Notes: generated from the sequence alone by a model not told the origin. DNA of 64,000 nucleotides from Alicyclobacillus sp. (GCA_023511295.1 JAIMBT010000008.1:1-64000); one strand, 5' to 3'. Shown: positions 27,715-37,191, counted from the stretch's first letter. Program-made: numbers and translations.

Positions 27715-28812
27715 ATGGCCGAGTCCCGACTGGCTGATATGTCATCGCTTCGCGCAGATGCGTCGCCCGACCATCCTTCGGACTCGCAAGGAGGCGAGCT
27801 GGTCATTCGATCCGGCGGCAAGACCTGGCGCGTACCCTGGCCGGACCCGCCTCGGAAGGTCGACCCGCCCCGTACCTTCGACCGTCCGTCTGAAACAGCA
27901 GCCCACTCGCTTCGTCTCCACTCTGGCTTGGAGGAGCCGACGCGCCCACCCGTTGTCCAGCCGGACGAGGGGCCTCGGGTTACCGCTGCAGACGCAGCAT
28001 CGGTTTCCGAGGAGGAAATGCGTGGGCCCACATCTCGTACGGGTTCCGCAGGCCGCGCACGTCGCGGGGTCGGGCGGGATGCGTTTCGCAACGGCTGCGC
28101 CGCTGGCTTGGCGCTCGGGTGCCTGGCCATGGTGATGTTTCATCAGCTGGAACCGAGCGGACCCGCGACGGCGGTTGAGTTGGGAGCGAACCGCGCGGCT
28201 GCGAACGGGGCCATCGCAGCGCTTGCATCCACGGATACGGGTTCCGCGGTGGAGATTCCGGGAACCGCGGTAGACGTCCTGGTATCTGGACCGTACCCGT
28301 CGAAGCAGGCCGCCTATCGGGTCAGTCGCTTGATTCAACCGCCGGGCGTGGTGGTCGGAACCGGACCCTACCGCGTCTGGTGGGACGCGACCCTCACCCA
28401 AGACGCGGCTGCGAGCCAACAGCAGCAACTGAAGAAAAAGGGTGTGGCGGCCAGCATCCAGAAGGTTTCCTGGACCACCGCCTCTGTGACCCTCCCTGTG
28501 GCGACGACGTCCGATGAGCAGAAACAGCTCGAAAACTGGGTGGCTGCCGAGGTCAGTGCCCTGCGTGCGATTACGGGGGCGGTCCTGGGACAGGCGCCGA
28601 GTGCGGACGCCATTCAAGCTGGCGCCAATGCGGAACATTGGCGGCCTTCGAGCGACGTGAGCGGGGCTCTGCCTCCCTACTGGCAATCCGGGGTGACGGA
28701 CGTTGGCCAGGCATTGGCACAACTCCGGGCGGGGAACAATACACAGGCCATGCGCTTCACTGTTCGGGCGTGGTACGAAATCAGCCAGTTGACAGACAAC
28801 CGCACACCGTAA
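27715..28812 (+). CDS. spoIIB: SpoIIB-like stage II sporulation protein
   Basis: B. subtilis SpoIIB localises to the division septum and helps septal thinning during engulfment. The 365-residue product has a long charged cytosolic N-terminus, one membrane helix at about 126-144 and an extracytoplasmic part. That part contains an SPOR-like segment at about 185-260, with DVLVSGPYPSKQAAYRVSRLI at its start. Such domains bind denuded peptidoglycan. Similarity is weak and the name depends on the order folC-comC-spoIIB-radC-mreB. AGGAG at 27702-27706 favours the ATG at 27715 over a GTG at 27706. Confidence 0.7.
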   Translation: MAESRLADMSSLRADASPDHPSDSQGGELVIRSGGKTWRVPWPDPPRKVDPPRTFDRPSETAAHSLRLHSGLEEPTRPPVVQPDEGPRVTAADAASVSEEEMRGPTSRTGSAGRARRGVGRDAFRNGCAAGLALGCLAMVMFHQLEPSGPATAVELGANRAAANGAIAALASTDTGSAVEIPGTAVDVLVSGPYPSKQAAYRVSRLIQPPGVVVGTGPYRVWWDATLTQDAAASQQQQLKKKGVAASIQKVSWTTASVTLPVATTSDEQKQLENWVAAEVSALRAITGAVLGQAPSADAIQAGANAEHWRPSSDVSGALPPYWQSGVTDVGQALAQLRAGNNTQAMRFTVRAWYEISQLTDNRTP

Positions 28813-29005
28813 GGGGCGGTGACACCGTCCGCCGGCGATTCGCAACGGATCGACAAAGAAGGTTCACTTTTCGTTCCGGGCTCCAGCAGGACTCGACAGG
28901 TGGTTGTCGAAAACCATGCAACAGCCACGGTGGAGGGGAAGGATTTTCCTCCTGGCCACCGGGAGGGAACTGACACGCAGCCGAGGGGCCGGGGGGTGTG
29001 CACGT

Positions 29006-29248
29006 GTGAAGCGGTCGTTTTGGCGTTCGGCGGGGATCTTGCTGCTCGGTGCGGTGCTCGGGACCATCGCCGGCCAGTTGTTGGCGCCGCGGCTGCCGGT
29101 CCTCACCAAGACCGTCCACGTGAGCTGGCACCCACAGGTGGATGTCGGGGTTGTCAGCTTGTCCATCGCCTTGGTCCTTCGGGTGAATTGGTTGACCTTG
29201 GTTGGAGCCGTCGCCGGATGGTTGGCCGCACGGAAGCGAAAACCGTGA
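29006..29248 (+). CDS. DUF4321-type small membrane protein
   Basis: The 80-residue product has a basic start (MKRSFW), a first helix at about 8-24 (AGILLLGAVLGTIAGQLL), a conserved short linker with LAPRLPVL, and a second helix at about 50-72 followed by ARKRKP. This pattern and the position before radC-mreB fit the DUF4321 family of small Bacillota membrane proteins. The GTG at 29006 follows GGGGGGTG. Function unknown, perhaps linked to the division or elongation machinery encoded next to it (inference). Confidence 0.75.
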   Translation: MKRSFWRSAGILLLGAVLGTIAGQLLAPRLPVLTKTVHVSWHPQVDVGVVSLSIALVLRVNWLTLVGAVAGWLAARKRKP

Positions 29249-29341
29249 GGGCCTCTTTCCGGACACGATAGGGATATCCTGCACTGCATTGCGCCCGCTC
29301 CGGGTTCATCGTAGGGTGAGCTCAACAGGGGAGGGATTGGC

Positions 29342-30028
29342 ATGCAGATCATCCACGCACAGGACGGCACGTGCCCGGACCAGCCAAGGGAGCGGTTGCT
29401 GCGCCTTGGGCCCGGAGCTTTGCGAAACGACGAGCTCCTCGCGGTCGTGTTGCAGTCTGGCACGAGAACGGTCCCGGTCCTTGAACTTGCCAACAACGTG
29501 TTGACGGGGTGTGGCGGGCTGTACGGGTTGCTGGATACGACCGTTCCGGAGTTAATGCGTATCCCGGGGATTGGAGCGGCCAAGGCTTTGCAGATTGCCG
29601 CCAGTATTGAGCTCGGTCGGCGCATTGTCCGCAAACCCATCGACCCGAAACGCCAAATCCGGTCCGCAGAGGACGCGGTTGGGTATGTTATGGATTGGAT
29701 GAGGCACCTTAAAAAGGAGTACTTCTGCATCTTGTACTTGGATACCAAGCACCGCCTGATTGCGGATGAGGTCGTTTCCGTGGGCAGCTTGGACGCTTCC
29801 ATTGTCCATCCGCGAGAGATCTTTAAGTCCGCCGTGAAAAGCAGTGCTTCGGCCATCCTTTGCGCGCACAATCATCCCAGTGGCGACCCAACGCCGAGCC
29901 CGGAAGACATCGCGGTCACCGCACGACTTTGCGAGGCGGGGCGGCTCCTTGGCATCGATGTGCTCGACCACATCGTGATTGGAGATGGTCGGTACGTGAG
30001 CTTGCGGGCGGAAGGGCGCTGCGGCTAG
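29342..30028 (+). CDS. radC: RadC-family JAMM protein
   Basis: RadC proteins carry a helix-hairpin-helix segment plus a JAMM metalloprotease-like domain. Their biochemical role is unsettled despite the historical repair name. The 228-residue product has HhH-type sequence [14 protein letters not shown] at about 78-91. The metal motif is [14 protein letters not shown], with His176, His178, Ser186 and Asp189. The ATG at 29342 follows GGGAGGGATT. It precedes mreB, as in B. subtilis, and no maf gene lies before it, unlike B. subtilis. Confidence 0.95.
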   Translation: MQIIHAQDGTCPDQPRERLLRLGPGALRNDELLAVVLQSGTRTVPVLELANNVLTGCGGLYGLLDTTVPELMRIPGIGAAKALQIAASIELGRRIVRKPIDPKRQIRSAEDAVGYVMDWMRHLKKEYFCILYLDTKHRLIADEVVSVGSLDASIVHPREIFKSAVKSSASAILCAHNHPSGDPTPSPEDIAVTARLCEAGRLLGIDVLDHIVIGDGRYVSLRAEGRCG

Positions 30029-30069
30029 TCCGTATTGGCCGAAGACTGGGTGGGGAGGAGTTTGGAACG

Positions 30070-31104
30070 ATGTTTGCAGGCAGGGATATGGGGATTGACT
30101 TGGGAACGGCCAACACGCTGGTGTTCGTGAAGGGCCGGGGGGTGGTCGTCCGAGAGCCATCGGTCGTCGCCATCCGGACGGATACGGGCGCGATTGAGGC
30201 GGTCGGCGAACAAGCCAAACAGATGATTGGCCGGACGCCTGGAAACATCGTCGCGGTGCGGCCGATGAAAGACGGCGTCATCGCGGATTTTCAGACGACG
30301 GCCACGATGTTGCGGTATTTTATCCGCCAGGCCATGCGCACGAAAGGCGGATGGAGTGGCAAACCCCGCGTGATGATCTGTGTGCCGTCGGGCATCACGG
30401 CGGTCGAGAAACGGGCTGTGGAGGACGCTGCGGTCGAAGCTGGGGCGCGTCACGCGCAAACGATTGAGGAGCCAATGGCGGCGGCGATTGGGGCTGGACT
30501 TCCGGTCGGAGATCCGACGGGGAGCATGGTCGTGGATATTGGCGGGGGTACCACCGAGGTGGCTATCATTTCGCTCGGCGGCATTGTCACGTCTCGCTCC
30601 ATCCGGATTGCAGGCGACGAGATGGATGAGGCCATCATGCAGCACATCAAGCGCACGTATAACCTGATGATTGGTGAACGGACGGCGGAGGATTTAAAGA
30701 TTTCCATCGGGACGGCCATCCCTGGGGAGGAGAAGGCTTCGATGGACATCCGTGGCCGAGACTTGGTGACCGGCCTTCCAAAGACGTTTCAGGTCACCTC
30801 CGACGAGATCTGCGAGGCCTTGTCGGATACGGTCAGCGCCATCATCGACGCGGTCAAAGTGACCTTGGAGAAGTCGCCGCCGGAATTGGCGGCAGATATC
30901 ATGGACCGGGGAATCGTCCTAACGGGCGGCGGGGCACTGCTTCGGCACTTGGACCAGCGGTTGAGCCGCGAGACCGGTATGCCGGTGATTGTGGCCGAGA
31001 ACCCGCTGGACTGCGTCGCTGTGGGCACCGGAAAGGCTCTCGACAACTACGACGTATACCGGCGCCGCAGCAATACCCGCAAACGCGCGAAGGCCAAGGC
31101 GTAA
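30070..31104 (+). CDS. mreB: MreB, actin-like rod-shape protein
   Basis: MreB filaments guide peptidoglycan elongation at the cytoplasmic face of the membrane. The 344-residue product has the actin-fold phosphate-1 motif [11 protein letters not shown] near the N-terminus, phosphate-2 [12 protein letters not shown] near 155-166 and the adenosine motif [14 protein letters not shown] near 280-293. The ATG at 30070 follows GGGGAGGAG. An N-terminal hydrophobic/amphipathic anchor (MFAGRDMG) is typical. mreC and mreD follow. Confidence 0.97.
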   Translation: MFAGRDMGIDLGTANTLVFVKGRGVVVREPSVVAIRTDTGAIEAVGEQAKQMIGRTPGNIVAVRPMKDGVIADFQTTATMLRYFIRQAMRTKGGWSGKPRVMICVPSGITAVEKRAVEDAAVEAGARHAQTIEEPMAAAIGAGLPVGDPTGSMVVDIGGGTTEVAIISLGGIVTSRSIRIAGDEMDEAIMQHIKRTYNLMIGERTAEDLKISIGTAIPGEEKASMDIRGRDLVTGLPKTFQVTSDEICEALSDTVSAIIDAVKVTLEKSPPELAADIMDRGIVLTGGGALLRHLDQRLSRETGMPVIVAENPLDCVAVGTGKALDNYDVYRRRSNTRKRAKAKA

Positions 31105-31152
31105 CGTTGCCTGCGGAGGGCGGGTACGCCACATAAAGGAAGTGGGATACGG

Positions 31153-32022
31153 GTGTCCCGACTGTTCACGAATCGTCGCTTGTTCCTGTTGCTGCTCAGC
31201 ATCATCCTGCTCATCGTGATTGCCGGTGTGACCTTACGTCAAAAGGCACGATTCGCGACGTGGCCGGAACGCGTCGTGATGGACGTACAGAACACCGTCG
31301 GTTCCTGGCTGTACCGGCCGGTCAGTCAGGTGACCGCCTTTCTTGCAGACCTCCACAACCTGCACCAGATGTACGTGGAGAACGCCAAACTCCAGTCGGA
31401 GATGCAAAATTACAGTGCGCTGACGGCGAAACTGAAGGACACCGAAGCGGAGAACCAGCGGCTCACCACGATGCTTGGATTCAAGCAAAAGGCGGACGCG
31501 GCGTGGAACTTGATTCCGGTTCGCGTCGTGGGAAGGGAGCCGGCGACCTGGGGAAGTGAACTGACCATCGATGGCGGGCGGCTCGCGGGGGTTCAGCCGA
31601 ATATGGCCGTCATCTCTGCGGACGGCAGCCTGGTCGGCCGCGTGGTAGAGGTTGCGGATACGAGCGCGAAGGTGGACCTCATCACGGACACCTTGACCGG
31701 TGATGGTGTCAGTGCCCTCGTACAAAACGGGACAGCGAACCCGCCGTTCGGCGTTGTCGTGGGGTCGGCAACGACGCGCGAGCAGTTGGAGATGACCTTT
31801 CTTTCCCCGATTGCAGCGGTTAAGGCCGGGGATACGGTGGTCACCTCCGGACTCAGTGAGATCTTCCCAAAGGGACTGGTCATCGGGACCGTGGAGAAGG
31901 TGACGCAGGGGGTTCAGGGCTTGACCCAATCGGCCGTGATTCAGCCCGCGGCAAACTTTGACTACCTGCAGGACTTGTTTGTCGTCCAGCTCAAATCCGG
32001 CCAAGGAACGACGGCCCGATGA
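31153..32022 (+). CDS. mreC: MreC, rod-shape-determining protein
   Basis: MreC links cytoplasmic MreB to periplasmic or extracellular wall synthases. The 289-residue product has a single N-terminal membrane helix (about 10-26, LFLLLLSIILLIVIAGV), a coiled-coil segment (about 70-105), and two beta-barrel subdomains with the conserved VVGREPATWGSELTIDGG region. The start is GTG at 31153 after AAAGGAAGTGGG. It overlaps mreD by four bases in the ATGA arrangement. Confidence 0.96.
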   Translation: MSRLFTNRRLFLLLLSIILLIVIAGVTLRQKARFATWPERVVMDVQNTVGSWLYRPVSQVTAFLADLHNLHQMYVENAKLQSEMQNYSALTAKLKDTEAENQRLTTMLGFKQKADAAWNLIPVRVVGREPATWGSELTIDGGRLAGVQPNMAVISADGSLVGRVVEVADTSAKVDLITDTLTGDGVSALVQNGTANPPFGVVVGSATTREQLEMTFLSPIAAVKAGDTVVTSGLSEIFPKGLVIGTVEKVTQGVQGLTQSAVIQPAANFDYLQDLFVVQLKSGQGTTAR

Positions 32023-32534
32023 GGACCCTGCTTGCGTTTGTCTGTCTGTGGGTCGGCCTCATCATCCAAGCGACGGCGTTTCAAATTCCCCCGCTGTCCT
32101 ACGTGCAACCGAATTTCGTCGTCGTGATACTGGTCCTGATTGCACTCACGCGGGGACCTCGCACAACACTGGTCCTCGGCGTCATCGTCGGTCTCATTCA
32201 GGACATCAACTACAGCTCCTTCATTGGATTGAACGCGTTCGCATACGCCTTTGTGGGGTATTTCGCGGCGGCGGTGCTCACGCAATTCATCCAACGCAAC
32301 ATCGCGGTGACGTTTATCGTCGGAGCCGTCTGCACGTTCGTGTACGACTGGCTCACCTACGGCATGACGCGGCTCTTTGGTGTGACGTACTTCGGATGGC
32401 GCGGCGTGATGAGCCTCAGCCTGGAGCAGATGATGGTCAACGGCATTCTGCTCCTGATACTCTACCCACTGTGCGTTCGCTGGTTTACGCGTCGAGACGG
32501 CCGGCGGTACAGTGAGACACCTGGTGCGGAGTAG
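32019..32534 (+). CDS. mreD: MreD, rod-shape-determining membrane protein
   Basis: MreD is the polytopic membrane partner of MreC in the elongasome. The 171-residue product has five to six hydrophobic helices and the typical LTRGPRTTLVLGVIVGLIQD loop near 45-65. It starts at an ATG overlapping the mreC stop codon, so translation is coupled. Length and order fit the family. Confidence 0.94.
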   Translation: MRTLLAFVCLWVGLIIQATAFQIPPLSYVQPNFVVVILVLIALTRGPRTTLVLGVIVGLIQDINYSSFIGLNAFAYAFVGYFAAAVLTQFIQRNIAVTFIVGAVCTFVYDWLTYGMTRLFGVTYFGWRGVMSLSLEQMMVNGILLLILYPLCVRWFTRRDGRRYSETPGAE

Positions 32535-32646
32535 TCGCCGAATCGCATCGGACAAAACGGAGATTTTTGCGGACATGCAGGAGAATCCGTCGAATGTCGC
32601 GAATTGATTCAGCCGGGTTTCTGGCCGGTGAACGGGAGGCGACGTT

Positions 32647-33357
32647 GTGACGGTACGAACTGCAGACCAGAGCCAAACAGACATGCGGCCGCCAGTTTCC
32701 ATCAAGGGGACAAAGGGCGGGTTGCTGTTTCTGTTGGACGAAAAGGCCCCCCACAAGGACATCGTAGAACATCTGCAACGGCTCTTGTGCGGAGACCTGG
32801 CATCGCTGTTCAACGGTCCGGAGGTCGCCGTTTACGTAGATTACGGGGCTCGAGACTGTTCGCGAGAAGAAATTCGCGAGATCTTGCACCTGTTTCTGGA
32901 GAAGGATAACTTCCGGGTTCGCGAGTTCGGACAGGACACCACAGCGCGCAAGATGATGTTCCACAATCATCGGGAACCGGGGCGGCCGCATTCCATCTAT
33001 CGGGGAACGGTGCGTGCCGGGCAGCAGCTGTTGTTCGATGGAGACGTGGTGGTGATTGGTGACGTGAATCCGGGCGGCGAGATCGCGGCGACCGGGGACA
33101 TTTACGTGTTAGGGCGGCTTCGAGGACTGGCGCACGCCGGCTGTCAGGGTGATGAACAGGCCATCATTGCGGCCGCCGAGTTCGCACCGATGCAGCTGCG
33201 CATCGCCAACTGGGTGTCTCGAGCGCCCGAGACCGACGGGAGACCACTTCGAACGACGATGGAGTTCGCGTATCTGCGCGAGGACGGGATGGCGGTCGAC
33301 AAGCTGATGTACGTGCAGAGCGTCCGGCCGGAGTGGGCGTTCCATCCGGCGGAATAG
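32647..33357 (+). CDS. minC: MinC, septum-site-determining protein
   Basis: MinC inhibits FtsZ assembly away from midcell, recruited by MinD. The 236-residue product has the MinC N-terminal domain (SIKGTKGGLLFLLDE at about 18-32). Its C-terminal beta-helix domain starts near 115, with IYRGTVRAGQQLLFDGDVV and NPGGEIAATGDIYVLGRLRG. The GTG at 32647 follows GGGAGGCGA. minD follows after 84 bases. Confidence 0.95.
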   Translation: MTVRTADQSQTDMRPPVSIKGTKGGLLFLLDEKAPHKDIVEHLQRLLCGDLASLFNGPEVAVYVDYGARDCSREEIREILHLFLEKDNFRVREFGQDTTARKMMFHNHREPGRPHSIYRGTVRAGQQLLFDGDVVVIGDVNPGGEIAATGDIYVLGRLRGLAHAGCQGDEQAIIAAAEFAPMQLRIANWVSRAPETDGRPLRTTMEFAYLREDGMAVDKLMYVQSVRPEWAFHPAE

Positions 33358-33441
33358 CGCCATCTCCCGGTCGACAGCAGGTGGTTCGACCGGGTCCGTG
33401 TCGGCTGTTCGGACTTAAGGTCACGATAGGGAGAGATTCAT

Positions 33442-34239
33442 GTGGGAACGGCGATGGTCATCACTTCCGGAAAGGGCGGCGTCGGCAAGACGACGTCGAC
33501 GGCCAACATCGGGACAGCGCTGGCATTGCTCGGCAAACGGGTGTGCTTGATTGACGCGGATATTGGTTTGCGGAACCTGGATGTGGTGATGGGGCTGGAA
33601 AACCGCATCATCTACGACATCGTGGATGTCGCCACGGGCCAGTGCCGGTTGGAACAGGCCCTGATTCGCGACAAACGATTCGACGGCCTGGCCCTGCTGC
33701 CAGCGTCTCAGACAAAGGACAAGTCAGCGCTGGACGCGGAGCGCGTTCGAACCATCGTCGCAGAGTTGAAGCAGGCGTTTGATTTTGTCGTGATTGATTG
33801 CCCCGCCGGTATCGAACACGGCTTTCAAGTCGCAACCGCTGGCGCTGACGAGGCGATCGTCGTCACGACACCGGAAACGGCGGCGGTCCGGGACGCGGAC
33901 CGCGTCATCGGACTGCTGGAGAAAAGCGGCCTCCGGTCTCCGAAGTTGGTCATCAACCGGATTCGGCCGAAAATGGTTCGTGCAGGCGACATGCTGGACA
34001 TCGACGAAATTGTTCAAGTCCTCTCCATCGACCTGTTGGGGGTCGTGCCGGACGACGAAACCGTGATTGCCCACAACATCAAAGGTGAGCCGACCGTTCT
34101 TCGCAATGACGCCAAAGCCTCGCAGGCCTACCGCAATATCGCCCGCCGCATTCTCGGGGATGCGGTTCCGCTGATGGTCTTGGAGGAGGAGCCCGGCGTG
34201 TTCGCTCGAATGCGTCGATTGTTTGGCGGCCGCCGGTAG
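33442..34239 (+). CDS. minD: MinD, cell-division ATPase
   Basis: MinD is a membrane-binding ParA/MinD-type ATPase that positions MinC. The 265-residue product has the deviant Walker A GKGGVGKTT at about 10-18, CLIDADIGLRNLDV near 34-47 and FVVIDCPAGIE near 115-125. A short C-terminal amphipathic basic helix (ARMRRLFGGRR) is the membrane-targeting sequence. The GTG start at 33442 is placed after GGGAGAGA. Its end is followed by the sigma-E-like promoter of the spoIVF operon. Confidence 0.96.
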   Translation: MGTAMVITSGKGGVGKTTSTANIGTALALLGKRVCLIDADIGLRNLDVVMGLENRIIYDIVDVATGQCRLEQALIRDKRFDGLALLPASQTKDKSALDAERVRTIVAELKQAFDFVVIDCPAGIEHGFQVATAGADEAIVVTTPETAAVRDADRVIGLLEKSGLRSPKLVINRIRPKMVRAGDMLDIDEIVQVLSIDLLGVVPDDETVIAHNIKGEPTVLRNDAKASQAYRNIARRILGDAVPLMVLEEEPGVFARMRRLFGGRR

Positions 34240-34255
34240 ACCGTCGAAATCCGCC

Positions 34256-34283
34256 TCATACTCGTCCACAACCCGCATACACA
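34256..34283 (+). promoter_or_regulatory. Sigma-E-like promoter for spoIVFA-spoIVFB
   Basis: TCATACT at 34256-34262 (six of seven positions) and CATACACA at 34276-34283 (seven of eight) fit the sigma-E consensus, with a 13-base spacer. B. subtilis spoIVF is sigma-E-dependent. The leader would be about 125 bases long. Confidence 0.6.
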
Positions 34284-34418
34284 TGGGATAGGCCCGCACG
34301 GTGAGTTGACCGCGCAAATGACGCATCCCAGCGCTCCAGGCACGGCCCCCGGCTTCGGCGTTCACGCGATGGCCGGTCGCCTTGGCGCGCGGGCTGTGCT
34401 TTCGGGGGGTGTCCCGGG

Positions 34419-35390
34419 TTGTCCGACAAGAGGTTTTACTGGTCGTCTTGGTTTCAACGTGCCCCGTTTCGCACACGCACAGCGAACAAGCCTGACTCCG
34501 AGCGCAGAGACGTTCCGTGGCTCCATTTGTCCACCATGGGCGAAGCCTCGCGGACCGTCGGCGCAGATGCTGGTGCGGCCGCGCCAATCCACCGTTCCCA
34601 GAATGAACCGGCCATTTCCGCATCCTCTGCGCGCTGGCTGGGTGGTTTGACACGTGCATCGAGCGTCGGGGTTCACGCAGGCGGGACGGGATCGTTCTCT
34701 GACCGGGCGCCCGGTTCGGTCGCGGAGGACGACGGTCCGTCGTGGCCCCGGGAGGGGCGCCGCCAGGTGTGGCAGCGTGAACCGGATACCGCCGCCACCG
34801 GGAGGGCTGGCTCAACCTGGACGCTGCAGGTCGTTCTCGCCCTGGCGTTGGCCGGTCTCGGCGTCTACGTCCACACGCACAGCAGTCCTTGGGCCCGTAC
34901 GGTGAACGGCGTGTATCAGCATGCCTTGACGACAGATGACACGGCGGTGGTTTGGCCCCGCGTGCAGAGCTGGCTTCACCAGCACCACCTGGCCATTCCG
35001 GCCGTTCTCGGCACATCCCAAGCGCTTCGGTTCCAAATGCCCATGCAAGGCCCCATCCTGTCGGATTACTCGCCAACGCACCCGCGCGTCATCATCCAAG
35101 GCAGTCCCGGTGCAGCGGTTCACGCTGCTGGCAGTGGCACCGTGCGACAGGTGGCGAAACTTTCCGATGGATACATGGTCGTCGTGGACCACGGGGCCGT
35201 GGGCGAGTCCCAGTACTTTGACCTTGCGAACGTGTCGGTGGCGCAAGGGGAGCAAGTTGAGGGTGGCGAAGTGATTGGGCGGCTGGCGCAAAAGGGCACA
35301 CCGTCCTTGCAGTTTGATATGGTCAAGGGAGGTCAATACGTCAATCCGCACGACTACATCGTGTTTGGCAGTGCGGGAGGAACGGCGTGA
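34419..35390 (+). CDS. spoIVFA: SpoIVFA-like inhibitor/anchor of SpoIVFB, degenerate LytM domain
   Basis: In B. subtilis SpoIVFA holds the pro-sigma-K protease SpoIVFB in an inhibited complex in the mother-cell-derived forespore membrane. The 323-residue product has a long polar N-terminus, one membrane helix at about 134-151 and a C-terminal M23/LytM-like fold. In that fold the metal ligands are lost: the usual HxH-type position reads LQFDM. The chosen start is TTG 34419 behind GGGGGGTG. ATG 34536 is an alternative without a ribosome-binding site. The N-terminal region is longer than in B. subtilis. Confidence 0.85.
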   Translation: MSDKRFYWSSWFQRAPFRTRTANKPDSERRDVPWLHLSTMGEASRTVGADAGAAAPIHRSQNEPAISASSARWLGGLTRASSVGVHAGGTGSFSDRAPGSVAEDDGPSWPREGRRQVWQREPDTAATGRAGSTWTLQVVLALALAGLGVYVHTHSSPWARTVNGVYQHALTTDDTAVVWPRVQSWLHQHHLAIPAVLGTSQALRFQMPMQGPILSDYSPTHPRVIIQGSPGAAVHAAGSGTVRQVAKLSDGYMVVVDHGAVGESQYFDLANVSVAQGEQVEGGEVIGRLAQKGTPSLQFDMVKGGQYVNPHDYIVFGSAGGTA

Positions 35391-36298
35391 GGACGAAACA
35401 TTCAGGACGCCCGTGGACGATTCGGGATCCGTTTCGGTTCGGAGCAGTCCGGGTACACCCGCTGTTTTTGGTCCTTGTCGTCGTCTGTTGGCGATACGGT
35501 CTTGGAATGCAGATGGCGGTGTTGTTCATCCTCGTATCTCTGCACGAGTTGGGACACGCCGCTACCGCGAACGCGCTCGGGTACGACGTTGCAGAGGTGA
35601 CGTTGCTGCCATTCGGAGGCGTCGCCCGCCTGCGGTACGGTTCCATTGGATTCCATCCGCGAGACGAGGCTCGGATTGCGGTGGCAGGGCCGTGTGTCAA
35701 CCTGTTCGCCGCGCTACTGGCTTGGGTTTGTCTCGCGGCGCGCCTGTGGCCGCACGACTTTGTCCACCTCGTCATCCGGTACAACGTTTGGATTGCTGTG
35801 TTCAACCTTCTGCCCGGCTTGCCCCTTGACGGGGGCCGCATGCTGCGCGCCGCCCGGTCCCGCCGGTTGGGTTACGACGCCGCGACAGAGGAGGCGTACA
35901 ACTTGGCACTGGTACTGGCCGCACTGTTGCTTGCGGTCGGGGCCGCCGCGATGTGGGCAGGCTTCCCGCACCTCGGTGTTGTCGTGATGGGCGTATTTCT
36001 GGCTGTGTGTGCCTGGACCGGCAAGCGGGCCTCGCGAAGCGACACCATCCGCTTCCTCGATGCCAAACGCCGCCAAACGATGCCGCAAACGGAACCCGTT
36101 CGGGCGCTGTCAGCTTCACAGCACGCGTCTCTGGCAGACGTGGTTCGACTGTTTGCGCCGGACCGGTACCATATGGTATACGTGCGCGACGACCGCAACG
36201 AGGTCACGGCCGTTCTGGAGGAACAGGAGATCTTGGACGCGCTGTTTGACGGCGGATGGACCCTCACCCTCGATACGCTGATCTCTCGCTCCGAGTGA
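35387..36298 (+). CDS. spoIVFB: SpoIVFB, intramembrane metalloprotease for pro-sigma-K
   Basis: A site-2-protease family enzyme that cleaves pro-sigma-K in the forespore outer membrane. The 303-residue product has zinc motif HELGH at 53-57, NLLPGLPLDGGR with Asn140 and Asp148 as the third-ligand region, six or so membrane helices, and a C-terminal CBS-type domain (about 225-303). The GTG at 35387 overlaps the spoIVFA stop. This coupling agrees with a stable SpoIVFA-SpoIVFB complex. Confidence 0.94.
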   Translation: MRTKHSGRPWTIRDPFRFGAVRVHPLFLVLVVVCWRYGLGMQMAVLFILVSLHELGHAATANALGYDVAEVTLLPFGGVARLRYGSIGFHPRDEARIAVAGPCVNLFAALLAWVCLAARLWPHDFVHLVIRYNVWIAVFNLLPGLPLDGGRMLRAARSRRLGYDAATEEAYNLALVLAALLLAVGAAAMWAGFPHLGVVVMGVFLAVCAWTGKRASRSDTIRFLDAKRRQTMPQTEPVRALSASQHASLADVVRLFAPDRYHMVYVRDDRNEVTAVLEEQEILDALFDGGWTLTLDTLISRSE

Positions 36299-36342
36299 GG
36301 TCGATCCGCCGGCAGACGCGCCCCGCGAACAAAATTGAAACC

Positions 36343-36372
36343 TTGAGTGTACGGGACGCATTGTGATAGAAT
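36343..36372 (+). promoter_or_regulatory. Sigma-A promoter for rplU
   Basis: TTGAGT at 36343-36348 and TAGAAT at 36367-36372 are spaced by 18 bases. The start near 36379 gives a structured leader of about 130 bases. Confidence 0.65.
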
Positions 36373-36378
36373 GTCACA

Positions 36379-36509
36379 GTGCGCCTTTTGCGCAGTGTGT
36401 CGGTTTCAGCCGCATGTGGCAGGCGGTCCGCCAGACCTCAAGCCTTCCTGCCCCTCTCGTAGAGGCGGAAGCGCCTTCCGACAGCGAGTTTATTTGAAGG
36501 AGAATGAAC
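36379..36509 (+). promoter_or_regulatory. Structured rplU leader, possible L21 autoregulatory element
   Basis: The leader contains an imperfect stem (about 36374-36400, rich in GCGC), a short CCTCT/AGAGG hairpin near 36453-36465 and a perfect six-base CGGAAG/CTTCCG hairpin near 36467-36481. Firmicute rplU genes commonly carry an L21 leader that binds its own protein. I see structure but cannot align it to that motif, so the assignment is inference. Confidence 0.4.
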
Positions 36510-36821
36510 ATGTACGCAATCGTCGAGGCAGGCGGTAAGCAGTTTAAAGTGGCGCCTGGGGACACCATCTATGTGGAGAAGGTTCACGCCGAGGTCGGTT
36601 CCGACGTGACATTGGACAAGGTGTTCCTGGTCAATGATGAGAAGGGCGTCCGGGTTGGCGCACCGACGCTGGAGGGCGCGAAGGTGACCGCGAAGGTGTT
36701 GGCGCACGGCCGTGGCAAGAAGATTGTGGTGTTCAAGTACAAGGCGAAGAAGAACTACCACAAGAAGCAAGGTCATCGCCAGCCGTTCAGCCAGTTGCAG
36801 ATCGCGTCCATCGAGGCGTAA
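36510..36821 (+). CDS. rplU: 50S ribosomal protein L21
   Basis: The 103-residue product begins with the conserved [14 protein letters not shown] and contains [31 protein letters not shown], the rRNA-binding signature. AAGGAG at 36497-36502 favours the ATG at 36510, and an in-frame ATG at 36504 is too close to it. It heads the rplU-prp-rpmA unit. Confidence 0.98.
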   Translation: MYAIVEAGGKQFKVAPGDTIYVEKVHAEVGSDVTLDKVFLVNDEKGVRVGAPTLEGAKVTAKVLAHGRGKKIVVFKYKAKKNYHKKQGHRQPFSQLQIASIEA

Positions 36822-36835
36822 ATGGCGGTGACGCG

Positions 36836-37159
36836 ATGATTCAACTCGACGTCTGGACGAGTGGTTCTGGGGTTCACCGCTTCCAACTGCGGGGGCACGC
36901 CGGGTACGCGGAGGCTGGCAGCGACATCGTGTGCGCGGCGGTCAGTGTCCTGGTGTACAATGCCATCAACAGTTGTGAGCGGTTCGCAGGCGTCGTGTTG
37001 GACGTGTCGGATACGCCGGCGGCTCTGACCTGTTCGGTTCCAGACCGGTCTTTATCGAATGTGCAGGTCCAGCTGTTGCTCCAGAGCTTCGTCTTTGGCG
37101 TGGAACAGGTGGCGGAGAGTTATCCGGAGTTCGTGGACGTCCAGTTCCACGGGCAGTGA
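36836..37159 (+). CDS. prp: Prp, cysteine protease that trims ribosomal protein L27
   Basis: In Firmicutes Prp removes the N-terminal extension of L27. The 107-residue product has the family block [18 protein letters not shown] at about 21-38, containing the catalytic His22 and Cys34. It starts at the ATG at 36836, 14 bases after rplU. The substrate gene rpmA follows, and its product has the matching cleavable extension. Confidence 0.95.
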   Translation: MIQLDVWTSGSGVHRFQLRGHAGYAEAGSDIVCAAVSVLVYNAINSCERFAGVVLDVSDTPAALTCSVPDRSLSNVQVQLLLQSFVFGVEQVAESYPEFVDVQFHGQ

Positions 37160-37191
37160 GTGGGCCTCATCAACAGAACGGAGGATGCGTC

